From Hahella sp. KA22 (lineage in GTDB: Bacteria; Pseudomonadota; Gammaproteobacteria; Pseudomonadales; Oleiphilaceae): a stretch of 64,000 bases of DNA. The notes under the pieces were generated by a model. The model ran no database searches. It saw nothing but the letters and a program-made list of their open reading frames with translations, and was not told the DNA's origin. This document shows, piece by piece, positions 24,960-33,959 of this stretch. Location of the stretch: NCBI RefSeq assembly GCF_004135205.1, contig NZ_CP035490.1, forward strand, positions 4,383,644-4,447,643. Reading direction: 5' to 3'. Every line of letters starts with the position of its first letter. The stretch's first letter is position 1. Made by a program: the position numbers and the translations under genes.

Positions 24960-25711
24960 TGCTGAAAAAAGTATTGAACTCAGTTACAACAGGTAAAGGC
25001 CCTGACTTTAGTCAGCTAACAGATAAATGTATTAGCATTGGAGAGTACCGTCTAAGTTATAGGCTTCCATCTAATAGAATTCAGTCCGGGCGCCCCTCTG
25101 GTCCTAAACCAGATCATATTAATCTTCATCCAGATATATTTGAATCCTATGAGCTGAAACAAGAGTACAATCGGGTGTGTTCCCGATTGGTGTTTCAATG
25201 GTGGAGCTATAAAGGGTTCTTTTTGCAAGGTGCTTTCGGCCAACTTTGCAAGTTTTCTATGCACATAGATATTAATCGCATAAGCAGCCAGTGTTCTATT
25301 TCAGAAAATGACCTAGATAGCTTGGAGGCTTATCTAAAAAAGGACTATTGGGACTATTATGAAACTCCTGGAGAAGGCAACCAGAGGGGAGTCAATTGGA
25401 GAGCTAGAGAAGAGTTCAAGGACAATATAACTACAAAAGGAGAAGTTCCTTCAAACAGACTTGTTCATTTGCCTGAAACTTATATAAAACAGCATATAAA
25501 TGGGACTAATTGGCTTCACTACTCTTTAGTCGGTGAGGGAATACCTGGCCCTGACATTACTCACTATTGGGCCTACCCGCTAAATGACTGTTTCTATATC
25601 ACCATATGTTTTTGGCTCACCTTTGAACAAGGTTCTAAAGACGCAAGAAGTGAACGTATGCTGCAGGATGTAAACCATATAATGTCGATGGTGGAATTAG
25701 AGAAGTCTTAG
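24959..25711 (+). CDS. Putative immunity/partner protein of the 23805 gene, 250 aa
   Basis: Its ATG at 24959 overlaps the upstream TGA, so translation is coupled. The protein has no signal peptide or membrane segment and is rich in aromatics (VFQWWSYKGFFLQGAFGQL, YWDYYETPGEG, HYWAYPLNDCFYITICFWL). No family was recognised. Tight coupling to a candidate hydrolase toxin, similar AT-rich composition and cytosolic character are what an immunity protein would show; function is inferred from context only. Confidence 0.5.
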   Translation: MLKKVLNSVTTGKGPDFSQLTDKCISIGEYRLSYRLPSNRIQSGRPSGPKPDHINLHPDIFESYELKQEYNRVCSRLVFQWWSYKGFFLQGAFGQLCKFSMHIDINRISSQCSISENDLDSLEAYLKKDYWDYYETPGEGNQRGVNWRAREEFKDNITTKGEVPSNRLVHLPETYIKQHINGTNWLHYSLVGEGIPGPDITHYWAYPLNDCFYITICFWLTFEQGSKDARSERMLQDVNHIMSMVELEKS

Positions 25712-25764
25712 CTGTAGTTTAAACCGTAGTTGACTCAAAACTGATTATAAAAAGGTACTAACCG

Positions 25765-26808
25765 ATGTACGAACTCGTCAAAGACTACTACGGCAAACAA
25801 CTGCAAAGTTCTTCTGACCTGAAAACTTCCGCCTGTTGCGATGTCAGTAGTGTTCCCGCCTGGTTGAAGCCTTTGTTGGCGCGGATTCATCCAGAGGTGT
25901 CCGCCCGTTATTACGGGTGCGGGCTGGTGTGTCCGCCGTTGTTGGAAGGTTGCCGGGTACTGGATCTGGGCTGCGGTTCCGGGCGTGATGTGTATGCGCT
26001 GGCTCAGTTGGCGGGCCCCCATGGGCAGGTGGTCGGTGTGGATATGACGGATGAGCAGTTGCAGGTCGCCCGATCTCATCAGGCCTGGCATGCAGAACAG
26101 TTTGGATTCGATAACGTGCGCTTTTTGCAGGGTTATATTGAGAAACTGGACGAACTGGATCTTGAGCCTGAGTCCTTTGACGTCATCGTCTCCAATTGCG
26201 TGATTAATCTGTCGCCGGATAAAGCGTCCGTATTGCGCGGATTACACCGCCTGTTAAAGCCCGGCGGTGAGTTTTACTTCTCAGATGTGTACGCCGACCG
26301 ACGTGTTCCAGCGGACCTTCATGACGACCCCACCCTCTATGGCGAATGCCTGGGCGGCGCGCTGTATTGGAACGACTTCCTGCGACTGGCGCATCAGACC
26401 GGCTTCGCTGATCCGCGTCTGGTGGAAGACTGGCCACTGGCGATAACCGACGCCGAATTAGCGACGCGCATCGGCGCGATTGGGTTTTACTCCGCCACCT
26501 ACAGGCTGTTCAAAATAGACGAATTGGAAACCGCTTGTGAGGACTACGGGCAGGCGGTCATTTATCAGGGAACCATTCCTGATCATCCCCATCAGTTCGT
26601 GCTCGACAAACACCATGCGCTAGAAACCGGCCGCGTGTTCCCGGTCTGCGGCAATACCTGGCGTATGTTGAGCGACACGCGATTCGCCCATCACTTTCAG
26701 TTTATCGGGGACTTTAGCCGACACTACGGCATCTTTGAGGGATGCGGAACTGCTACCCCCTTTGACGACGCATCTCCCTCAGTCAGTACAGGCGCTCCCT
26801 GTTGCTAA
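25765..26808 (+). CDS. arsM: Arsenite S-adenosylmethionine methyltransferase ArsM
   Basis: A class I SAM-dependent methyltransferase (VLDLGCGSGRDVYAL, GVDMTDEQLQ) with the cysteines characteristic of ArsM: an ACC pair at residues 24-25, C52 in YYGCGL, C145 in SNCVINL and C195 in GECLGGAL. C52, C145 and C195 correspond by local motif to the three As(III)-binding cysteines of studied ArsM proteins. It would methylate trivalent arsenic to volatile or oxidised methylated forms. The C-terminus ends in CC. No arsR or other ars gene is adjacent. Confidence 0.93.
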   Translation: MYELVKDYYGKQLQSSSDLKTSACCDVSSVPAWLKPLLARIHPEVSARYYGCGLVCPPLLEGCRVLDLGCGSGRDVYALAQLAGPHGQVVGVDMTDEQLQVARSHQAWHAEQFGFDNVRFLQGYIEKLDELDLEPESFDVIVSNCVINLSPDKASVLRGLHRLLKPGGEFYFSDVYADRRVPADLHDDPTLYGECLGGALYWNDFLRLAHQTGFADPRLVEDWPLAITDAELATRIGAIGFYSATYRLFKIDELETACEDYGQAVIYQGTIPDHPHQFVLDKHHALETGRVFPVCGNTWRMLSDTRFAHHFQFIGDFSRHYGIFEGCGTATPFDDASPSVSTGAPCC

Positions 26809-26816
26809 TCTCGCCG

Positions 26817-26840
26817 GTGCGCGTCTCACCTGACGCGCAC
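26817..26840. terminator. Hairpin between convergent arsM and TPR gene
   Basis: GTGCGCGTC (26817-26825), loop TCACCT, GACGCGCAC (26832-26840): a perfect 9-bp GC-rich stem in the gap between two convergent genes. There is no long T tract on either side, so termination strength is uncertain. Confidence 0.55.
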
Positions 26841-26858
26841 TCGCCTTTCAGATCCCGG

Positions 26859-28229
26859 CTACAGGTTCTCAATCTCGTACTGCAGGCTCGCCATATAATC
26901 GCTCAAACGATAGGTTGAGCCGCTGACATTGCTGAACTGGGACGCCACGTAGCGCGCCAGAGTCTGCTTGTTCTTTTCGCCGAATTGCAGATAGATCGTA
27001 TTCAGGAACGTGCTATTGGGGAATTCGCGCAGGGCTTCATTGAGAGTGGGAATAAAAGCCTTGTTTTCCCGCCCCAGACCGACCACATAACTGTTGGCGA
27101 ACTTCTCCTTCTTGAGAATTTTCCAGCCGTATTCGTCCACTTCTTTCAGTGCGTCGCTCTTGCCCGCATTGGCGTACAAGAAACCCAGCAGATCGTAATA
27201 CAGGGGCTCTTGAGGAAACTGCGCCGCGTAGCTTTTCAGTTGCGCGCCGTACCTGTCGAAAAGCTGGTTGGGCGTCGCCGCCTTCAACGTGGTCAATTGT
27301 GTGAAAATCTTGCGGATCAGTGTTGCGGAAACAGGCAATTGATTATCAGGCGGAGAAATTTTCAGCGCCTGCAGCCTTTGTAGCAGCTCCTCTTTCGAGA
27401 GCCGGTCGATGTCCTGACACAAACGCAGTTGCGCCGCTTGCGGCGAGTTGGCGTCCGTCACCGTCCTGCCGATTAAAGCCCTGTCGAACGCCAGATAATC
27501 TTCTTTCGGACGCTGATTCCACCAGTCTATTTCCCAGTTCGAATCCAACGCCCACAGGTCGCACAACTTATCCGCCGCTCCCGCCTCAATGTCCCGAATA
27601 AACGCCTCCCGGCGCGCCTCCTGATGGCTATCGGAGAACAGCGTATACATGCCTTTTTCTATGGCGATATGATGCTCGCTAAAGTCAGATTTGCGCCAGG
27701 CGTCGAACGCTTTATCCACGTCTCCCTGCATCAGATAGGCATGGGTGATATACGCCCAAGCGATGGGATTCAGACCCTGCGGTCTGGCCCTGACCAGTCT
27801 TTCGTAGTAACGCAGCGCACTTTGGAATTGGCTGTTGCGATGTTCATGCATGCCCCGTTCATAGAGGATCAAGGGATTGTCCGGCTCCAGGCGCTCGGCG
27901 CGAATCATATAGCTGTAGCTGACGTTCGGATCGAGCTGGTAAAGCATGTTGCCGAGAATGAAATAATCATAGACGGACTTGGCGTCGTCCGGGGTCAGGC
28001 TCTGCAGGCGATGTATCGCCTCACTGGCTTTCCCCTCGACAAAAAGCTGATGAAATTCAGCTCCGTCAGAATAGGCGATATACACCGCCCCCGCCTTCTC
28101 CGCTTCCTGCTTGAACGTATCGAAATCAACCGCCTGCAGATTCGCCACCCACAAAACGTTGATCAGAATGGAAAACAACCATGGACAGACAGAAGGTAAA
28201 TGCTTGAACGCTTTTCTGGTATCTCTCAT
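26859..28229 (-). CDS. Exported TPR-repeat protein
   Basis: The start at 28229 gives a signal-peptide-like N-terminus (LPSVCPWLFSILINVLWVANLQA); the frame opens further upstream at 28310. The body has tetratricopeptide-like helices: AIHRLQSLTPDDAKSVYDYF, ERGMHEHRNSQFQSALRYYE and AWAYITHAYLMQGDVDKAFD. It probably acts in the periplasm as a protein-interaction scaffold. Nothing more specific is recognised. It is divergent from the GST gene. Confidence 0.65.
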   Translation of the reverse strand: MRDTRKAFKHLPSVCPWLFSILINVLWVANLQAVDFDTFKQEAEKAGAVYIAYSDGAEFHQLFVEGKASEAIHRLQSLTPDDAKSVYDYFILGNMLYQLDPNVSYSYMIRAERLEPDNPLILYERGMHEHRNSQFQSALRYYERLVRARPQGLNPIAWAYITHAYLMQGDVDKAFDAWRKSDFSEHHIAIEKGMYTLFSDSHQEARREAFIRDIEAGAADKLCDLWALDSNWEIDWWNQRPKEDYLAFDRALIGRTVTDANSPQAAQLRLCQDIDRLSKEELLQRLQALKISPPDNQLPVSATLIRKIFTQLTTLKAATPNQLFDRYGAQLKSYAAQFPQEPLYYDLLGFLYANAGKSDALKEVDEYGWKILKKEKFANSYVVGLGRENKAFIPTLNEALREFPNSTFLNTIYLQFGEKNKQTLARYVASQFSNVSGSTYRLSDYMASLQYEIENL

Positions 28230-28563
28230 AGACAGCACCCGTCGATGAAATCGACCTTGTTGATGATCCATGCAGAGACGTTTTGCAGTGGGTCCGGAAC
28301 GTCGCCTCACGCGCAGTAAAACTAACTCCAGGCTTTCCCGGCTATACCTTAATTATAGTGGAGGGAAAAAGCCTGCCGGGCTCAGATTAACAAAATTTAC
28401 ACCGAAAACATCCGGCGGTTATTTACCGCAATTTTTCAATCACTTAACATCGGCGTCTGACTCACTCAAGGGCGTTTTCATTCAGGCGTCGCCGTTTTAT
28501 GCAGCCTGCGCCGCGCCACAAACGCCCTGTGTCAACCACACCCAGAGAACAGGACTTCATTCC

Positions 28564-29187
28564 ATGATCAAACTGCACCACCTCAACAAATCCCGCTCCC
28601 GCCGCATTATCTGGCTACTGGAGGAAATCGGTCAGCCTTATAGCGTGATCCCCTATCAGCGGGATAAAACTACATCTCTGGCGCCACCGGAATTGACTCA
28701 GATTCATCCTCTGGGCAAATCTCCAGTGATTGAGATAGATGACATTGTGCTGCCGGAATCCGGCGCCATTACCGAGTTTCTGATTGAGCGCTACGCTGCG
28801 GAGAAACTGGCTCCGGCGCGGGACAGCAAATCATTCGCGGAGTACCTGTACTGGATTCATTTCGCGGAAAGCTCAGCGATTCTGCCGTTATTGCTGAAGC
28901 TGTTTCTGGATATGGACGGGACTGAAACCCGCTTCCTGCAGGGATACGCGCAGTCCGAAATCGGCAAGGTGATCGGACACCTGGAGCGCTCTCTGGAAGG
29001 CAAAGACTATCTGGTGGATAACCGGCTCACTGGCGCGGATATCATGATGTCTTTCATTTTGGATTTCCTGCAGCGCAGCGGCGCGATGACCAAATATCCC
29101 AATATTCAACGCTATCAGTCTGTGCTGGAAAAACACGCCAGCTATCAGGCCGCGTTGGAAATTGAGGCGAAGTACGACGCAGAGTAG
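28564..29187 (+). CDS. Glutathione S-transferase
   Basis: ATG 28564 starts a 207-aa GST; the long upstream extension of the frame to 28270 is not typical and is ignored. The thioredoxin-like N-terminal domain (KLHHLNKSRSRRIIWLLEEI, then HPLGKSPVIEIDD and LPESGAITEFLIERYA) includes the glutathione-binding P-V-I and E-S motifs. The C-terminal helical domain has LTGADIMMSFILDFL (N-capping box). It conjugates or otherwise uses glutathione; substrate unknown. Confidence 0.9.
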   Translation: MIKLHHLNKSRSRRIIWLLEEIGQPYSVIPYQRDKTTSLAPPELTQIHPLGKSPVIEIDDIVLPESGAITEFLIERYAAEKLAPARDSKSFAEYLYWIHFAESSAILPLLLKLFLDMDGTETRFLQGYAQSEIGKVIGHLERSLEGKDYLVDNRLTGADIMMSFILDFLQRSGAMTKYPNIQRYQSVLEKHASYQAALEIEAKYDAE

Positions 29188-29196
29188 TTCACGAAA

Positions 29197-29228
29197 GCCA
29201 GCGCACGTTACTGAAAACGTGCGCTGGC
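29197..29228. terminator. Strong hairpin between convergent GST and GH16 genes
   Basis: GCCAGCGCACGTT (29197-29209) and AACGTGCGCTGGC (29216-29228) form a perfect 13-bp stem with a 6-base loop, in the 61-bp gap between convergent stops. It probably serves both directions; minus-strand reading has TTTCGT after the stem. Confidence 0.7.
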
Positions 29229-29248
29229 GTATCAGGACGGAAGCCTGC

Positions 29249-32200
29249 TTACTGCAAACGCAGCTCACAAGCGATCGGATAATGATCTGAAGGCGGATAA
29301 TCCCCTTCACGATATTTCTCTAAAGCGCAGCCCACCGCACTGACGCCGGAACCGACAACATGATCAAGCTGAGGTCCGGGCTGTACATTCCAGCCGTTGA
29401 ACGTGCCGCCAGTGAAGAAACTCGACAACGGGGTCTGATTCACCAGGGTATTCACCGGCCCGCTGCCGGGTGACGCGTTGAGATCGCCCAACAGCACTGT
29501 CGGCATGCTCCAGTTCTGATTCACCTCACCCAGACGATCTCTCAGGATATTGGCGGAGCCCTGCTGGGAATTACCATCCACGCCCCAGTGCGTATTGATG
29601 AACACCAGCTCACGGCCATCGGCGTTGCGGCGCATTTTCGCCCACTCCGCGCTGCGTGGCCCCCACACATCCGCCACCAGATCAATCAGGCCGCCGTCCA
29701 CATAGGTGTAGAGGTCGGAGCGATAGAGAATTTGACGGTAGCTGGTGGCACCCCAATTCGCGCCCAGGGTGTTTTTGATGAAGTCATACTGTCCGCCAGT
29801 TGGCTCCTGCAGCCCCAGTAACTCCGGGTTCTGGCGCTGAATCGTACGCACGACCTCCCCCTTGCGTTGACTCCAGTTGCGTTCGCCCGGGTCGTTCGCC
29901 TGCTCCGTGCGAACGTTGAACGTCATCACGCGAACGCTGTCGCCCTGTCCGCCAACTGGACAGCCGGTGGCGTCCACCTGCGTTCCCGCAGGCGTATTGG
30001 GGCATTGATCCAGATTATCGGCGACGCCGTCATTGTCGCTGTCCGCATCGCTATGAGTGAGGATATTCAGCCAGTTCAGATTGAACTCGCCGACGCTCGC
30101 CTCCACCCGCACGCGATGCTCGCCCTGATCCACGGAGAAGGTTCCAATGGGGAGCGTGCGATAGGACTGCCAGCCTCCAGTATTGACGACCGAACCCTGT
30201 CCCACTTCCGTTCCATCCACCAGCACGCGGAAGCGACCGCCGCCCACGGCGGAGGCGACGCGGGCCGTCAGGTCATACTCGCCGGCGCCCAGAGTCACGT
30301 TGTATTCCAGCCATTCTGAGCCGGCGATCCACCCTACGTTGTGGCCGCCGTCGATATCGCCGCTGACTTCGATGTCCACGTCGTCATTCCGGTGAGCGCC
30401 GCCCTGATTGCCCGGCGTGGTGTCGTAGTAAGCGTCATAGTCTTCCGCCTGCACGATGACATTTTCAGTACGCACGACCGTACAGCCGTTCTCGTCCACC
30501 TCGTCGCCAGCGGGCGTGCCTGGGCACAGGTCCCGCTCGTCCTTGACTCCGTCGCCATCGCTGTCAATGACATCCATGGAGCGAATTTCCATCCAGTTAA
30601 GATTCAGCTCGCCGCCATACAGTTCAACCCGCATTGTGTGCTGCCCGCGTTCGACGCTGAAGCTGCCTACCTCCTGAGTCACGAACTGCTGCCAGCCGCC
30701 AGTGGCGTCGACCGTTTTTGAGCCAACCAAATCCCCGTCAATGAATACCGCGTATTTGCCGTTGCCCACCAGGGAGGCGACGCGAGCGTCGAGGCTGTAT
30801 TGCCCCTGCCCCAGAGTGACGCTGTACTCCAGCCACTCGTTGGCGTCGGTCCAGCCGATGTTGTAACCGCCGTCCACGTCAGAGGTTGTCTCGATATCAA
30901 CCTCGTCCTCACGATAAGCGCCGCCGTTGTTGCCCGGGGTGGTGTCGTAGAAGGCGCTGTAGTCTTCCGCCTGCACTTTCACCTTGTCGGTGACGATGAT
31001 CTGACAACCTACCTCATCCACTTCAGCGCCCGCCGGCGTGTTGGGACACTGATCAATGCTGTCCTCCACACCATCGCCGTCCGCGTCCTGCTCCAAGGGG
31101 CAACCGTCGGCGCCGACTGGCGTACCCGCCGGCGTGCCGGGACACATGTCCTCATTGTCGTTGACGCCATCGTTATCGCTGTCCACCACTACGGGACCGC
31201 CTCCGCCTGTCCAGAGAATATCGTCAATGGCGAAAGCGAAGTCCGCTCCCGGCAATTGACCGTCTTTGCTCAGAATAGCGAAAGGATATTGGATAGAGCG
31301 CAGGTCAATCAGCGGGCCGCGCAGCTCTGACACAGGGATGCTGACTTCGCCCCACTCACCGTTACGGGTCAGGCCGTATTTGTCTTCAAAAGCGGGGAAA
31401 TCCAGCCAGTTCTGGTTGGTATGGGTGTCTGTCACGCCGATGCGGAAAGAAACGTCGGCGGGAATCTTGATGCGGAATTTCAGCTCGCCTTCGTCAAACT
31501 TGCTCAGATTGACCGGCTGCCGCGCCTGAATGCCGCCGCCAAACCAGGTGTTGGCCTTGGCTTTCCAGGAGATGACTTTTTCGCCTTCATAAGGCGCTTC
31601 CGAGCCGCCGGAAGTGGTTTGGTCCCACACATAGATATCGGAAGAAGAGCCAGCTTCGAGTTTGTTGGTGGTGGCGCTTTCATCGGTAAATACGCCGAAG
31701 GTTCCGGTTTCCGGACCAGGACGGCCGAGCTTGACTTCGCCTTGCCCATCCAGCTCATACACGCGGATGTAGTCCACCAGCATTTTGCCCGGCAGCGGCG
31801 CGGAAACCTGGCCATTGTCGTGAGCGTCAGTGAAGTTGCCGCCCACCGCCAGATTCAACAGGAAGTAGAACGGCGCCTGGAATTCTTCCGCCTCTCCGCC
31901 AATGGGAATCGGGTTGTCGTACAAGTCGTGCTCTTGACCATTATCCACGATAGCGAAGCGGATCTGAGACTCCGTCCAGTAGAGACGATAAGTAACGAAG
32001 CGATTACTCAACGGGGTCGGCGCCACATAGGCGTTGTCAGTGTTCCAGGCGGTGCTGGCGGCGCAGGAGGGATTTTCCGGCACACAGGCTGAGTCCGCAT
32101 AGAAAATCAGGTTGGAGCCGACGTAGTTATTGATAGGGGCGCCGTCGTGGCCGGCGTTCTTGCGTCCCGCCGCGCTGTGGCCCATTTCCATGATATCGAT

Positions 32201-32671
32201 TTCGCCTTTGGCCGGCCAATTAGCGGTGCTGGTCCCCAGCATCCAGGCCGCTGGCCACAGGCCAACGCCGACTTCCGGCGCCTGCATGCGGATTTCGATC
32301 ATGCCGTAGCGAACGGAGACGGCGTCTTTGGTGGTGATTTTACCTGACGTAAAGGCTTTGCCGCCGACATCCTGGCGGCGGGCTTCAATCACCAGCGCAT
32401 GATTGCCTGGCTCTGCAGGAATCTCTTCGATGGACAGATTGTCCTTGGCGTACCATTGCAATTCCTGGTTGCCCCAACCGCACAGGCTCGGACAGCCATC
32501 GCCCTCGTCGACATTCCAGACGGAGGGATTCAACGAGTCAAAATCTTCTTCCCACAACAACGCGCCGACATCCGCGTGCGCCATGGCCGCGGACAGCGCC
32601 GACAGCATAAACAGCCCGGCTCTGGCTGCATGACGGCGTGGCCGCTCCTTGTTGTCCTGTACAAACGCCAT
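29249..32671 (-). CDS. Giant secreted GH16 glucanase with CBM6, TSP3 repeats and EEP nuclease/phosphatase domain
   Basis: 1140 residues. A signal peptide (about 1-33) is followed by a GH16 domain (about 38-310) with catalytic motif GEIDIMEMG (E157, D159, E162). Next comes a second beta-sandwich carbohydrate-binding-like region (about 325-490). Then thrombospondin type 3 calcium repeats (DSDNDGVNDNEDMCP and DADGDGVEDSIDQCP) alternate with two CBM6-type domains, each starting VQAEDY. The C-terminus (about 895-1140) is an endonuclease/exonuclease/phosphatase domain with VMTFNVRTE, LGLQEPTGG, INTHWG, LLGDLNASP and PSDHYP. It is likely a secreted laminarin/beta-1,3-glucan degrader; the role of the EEP part is unknown. 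Confidence 0.9.
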   Translation of the reverse strand: MAFVQDNKERPRRHAARAGLFMLSALSAAMAHADVGALLWEEDFDSLNPSVWNVDEGDGCPSLCGWGNQELQWYAKDNLSIEEIPAEPGNHALVIEARRQDVGGKAFTSGKITTKDAVSVRYGMIEIRMQAPEVGVGLWPAAWMLGTSTANWPAKGEIDIMEMGHSAAGRKNAGHDGAPINNYVGSNLIFYADSACVPENPSCAASTAWNTDNAYVAPTPLSNRFVTYRLYWTESQIRFAIVDNGQEHDLYDNPIPIGGEAEEFQAPFYFLLNLAVGGNFTDAHDNGQVSAPLPGKMLVDYIRVYELDGQGEVKLGRPGPETGTFGVFTDESATTNKLEAGSSSDIYVWDQTTSGGSEAPYEGEKVISWKAKANTWFGGGIQARQPVNLSKFDEGELKFRIKIPADVSFRIGVTDTHTNQNWLDFPAFEDKYGLTRNGEWGEVSIPVSELRGPLIDLRSIQYPFAILSKDGQLPGADFAFAIDDILWTGGGGPVVVDSDNDGVNDNEDMCPGTPAGTPVGADGCPLEQDADGDGVEDSIDQCPNTPAGAEVDEVGCQIIVTDKVKVQAEDYSAFYDTTPGNNGGAYREDEVDIETTSDVDGGYNIGWTDANEWLEYSVTLGQGQYSLDARVASLVGNGKYAVFIDGDLVGSKTVDATGGWQQFVTQEVGSFSVERGQHTMRVELYGGELNLNWMEIRSMDVIDSDGDGVKDERDLCPGTPAGDEVDENGCTVVRTENVIVQAEDYDAYYDTTPGNQGGAHRNDDVDIEVSGDIDGGHNVGWIAGSEWLEYNVTLGAGEYDLTARVASAVGGGRFRVLVDGTEVGQGSVVNTGGWQSYRTLPIGTFSVDQGEHRVRVEASVGEFNLNWLNILTHSDADSDNDGVADNLDQCPNTPAGTQVDATGCPVGGQGDSVRVMTFNVRTEQANDPGERNWSQRKGEVVRTIQRQNPELLGLQEPTGGQYDFIKNTLGANWGATSYRQILYRSDLYTYVDGGLIDLVADVWGPRSAEWAKMRRNADGRELVFINTHWGVDGNSQQGSANILRDRLGEVNQNWSMPTVLLGDLNASPGSGPVNTLVNQTPLSSFFTGGTFNGWNVQPGPQLDHVVGSGVSAVGCALEKYREGDYPPSDHYPIACELRLQ

Positions 32672-32730
32672 GATTACCCCCTTTGTAATTCTATGATTTC
32701 CGTTAATGAAAACGCTTTCATAAATTGCCT

Positions 32731-32763
32731 AAAAAAAAGCCCTGGGGCAATGGGCTTTTTGGG
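32731..32763 (-). terminator. Rho-independent terminator of the DUF962 gene
   Basis: Read on the minus strand, GCCC...GGGC inside flanking A and T runs (AAAAAAGCCC / GGGCTTTTTT) forms a stem with a T tail; it lies downstream of the minus-strand gene ending at 32829. The flanking A/T runs make it a potential bidirectional terminator. Confidence 0.8.
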
Positions 32764-32828
32764 TTAATCCTTCACCAGTTACAAATCTGTGAGGGGGATA
32801 TCAGTTTTTTGCTCAATGGGCGATCAGA

Positions 32829-33380
32829 TCAAGATTCATGCAAACGCTTGCTGTCGGTATCGGTCGCGCTCATATCGCGTATCAGCGTCGGGCCAACTTT
32901 TTCTTCGATGGAGAGCAGAACTTCCCGCCGCAAACCGAAGTAGAAACAGGCTTCCGCCGCCACGAACAACGGTCCGATGATCAAACCACTCAGATCGTCC
33001 ACAAACGCAGGTTTACGCCCTTCGTAGTAATGGCCGACGAACTGAAACACCCAGCCCACCACAAACAGCCCGATGCCCGTGCTCAACCACACCATCTGAG
33101 ATTGCACCGCCAGCGCAGCGGCGCCCCACAATGTCAGGGCATACAAAACCGCCATCAACAACGCAAAGGCAAAATCCAACACCAGATAAAAAATCAACGA
33201 GGCGATCACCACGATCATCGCCGGCGTCGTCGCTAACCCAAACAGCTCGAAGCTCGTCCGCGACAGCAGCGTAGCGATGGACAGCACTATCATGGGAATG
33301 CCGATAAAATGGGTGGCGATATTGCGGCGGTCACGGTGATAAGCCGCATACTGGGTCAAATGCTCGGACAGTGTTTTCAT
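32829..33380 (-). CDS. DUF962 / Mpo1-like membrane protein
   Basis: ATG 33380 with GGGAG upstream is preferred over the upstream ATG at 33428. The 183-aa protein has the family start (SEHLTQYAAYHRDRRNIATH) with conserved His residues near the first span, four hydrophobic spans and a VGHYYEGRKPAFVDDLSGL loop. Yeast Mpo1 in this family is an Fe2+-dependent dioxygenase of 2-hydroxy fatty acids; the histidines expected for that (H in ATHFIG and VGHYYE) are present. Reaction inferred from family. Confidence 0.85.
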   Translation of the reverse strand: MKTLSEHLTQYAAYHRDRRNIATHFIGIPMIVLSIATLLSRTSFELFGLATTPAMIVVIASLIFYLVLDFAFALLMAVLYALTLWGAAALAVQSQMVWLSTGIGLFVVGWVFQFVGHYYEGRKPAFVDDLSGLIIGPLFVAAEACFYFGLRREVLLSIEEKVGPTLIRDMSATDTDSKRLHES

Positions 33381-33548
33381 CCCGTTTCTCCCGTTATCAG
33401 ACGCCAACGATGATACCCAGGCGTCCATGGTTTATTTTTATGGGTTTAACGAGGAGTATAGGTGAATGACAAACCCTACACTGTCGTGTAGATGACACGC
33501 CCCAACCGCGTCAGCGTTTTCTCTTATCAGGAAATATTGAGTACAAAA

Positions 33549-33929
33549 ATGCGACCTTTATTGATTGTCTGCTTAACTGCGCTTGCCGCCACGCCAACAT
33601 ACGCAGCATCGCCCGCACAGGATTTGAGGAACGAAGCTGAGGCGTTTTGCGAAATCCATAATCCCAAGTATTGGCCTGACGTTGACTCAATGAGTCTCGA
33701 AGAGTATCGAACCAAGTTGGGCGATAAAATTTCCGAAGTAGTCAAATCAAAGGAATTCAGAGCCGCTTTGGCGCAGAGCGTCGATATGGGCCATGAAGCA
33801 TTTAAAAAGAACTATCAGGGCAACATGTATGTATTCAGCCGCGATCAGGTCAGACGCGTCCTGAGCGATTCCTCCTGGGATTGCGAATACATGAAGTTTC
33901 ATTACGGAGAGCCCGAAGCCGCCGATTAA
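33549..33929 (+). CDS. Small secreted hypothetical protein, 126 aa
   Basis: The ATG at 33549 gives a clean signal peptide (RPLLIVCLTALAATPTYAAS), so it is preferred over the upstream ATG at 33492. The mature domain has two cysteines far apart (EAFCEIHNPK and SSWDCEYMK) that may form a disulfide. No family was recognised. A short hairpin (AAGCCGCC, GGCGGCTT, 33916-33937) spans its stop codon. Confidence 0.6.
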   Translation: MRPLLIVCLTALAATPTYAASPAQDLRNEAEAFCEIHNPKYWPDVDSMSLEEYRTKLGDKISEVVKSKEFRAALAQSVDMGHEAFKKNYQGNMYVFSRDQVRRVLSDSSWDCEYMKFHYGEPEAAD

Positions 33930-33959
33930 GGCGGCTTGGCGATCACTGCGAACGCGCTA

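Noticed and set aside
28270-28563. N-terminal extension of the GST frame
   Set aside because: It lacks a ribosome site, does not look like GST, and the ATG at 28564 gives the standard family start.
29588-32092. Several plus-strand frames of 70-220 codons
   Set aside because: All antisense to the GH16-EEP gene, caused by its GC-rich third positions.
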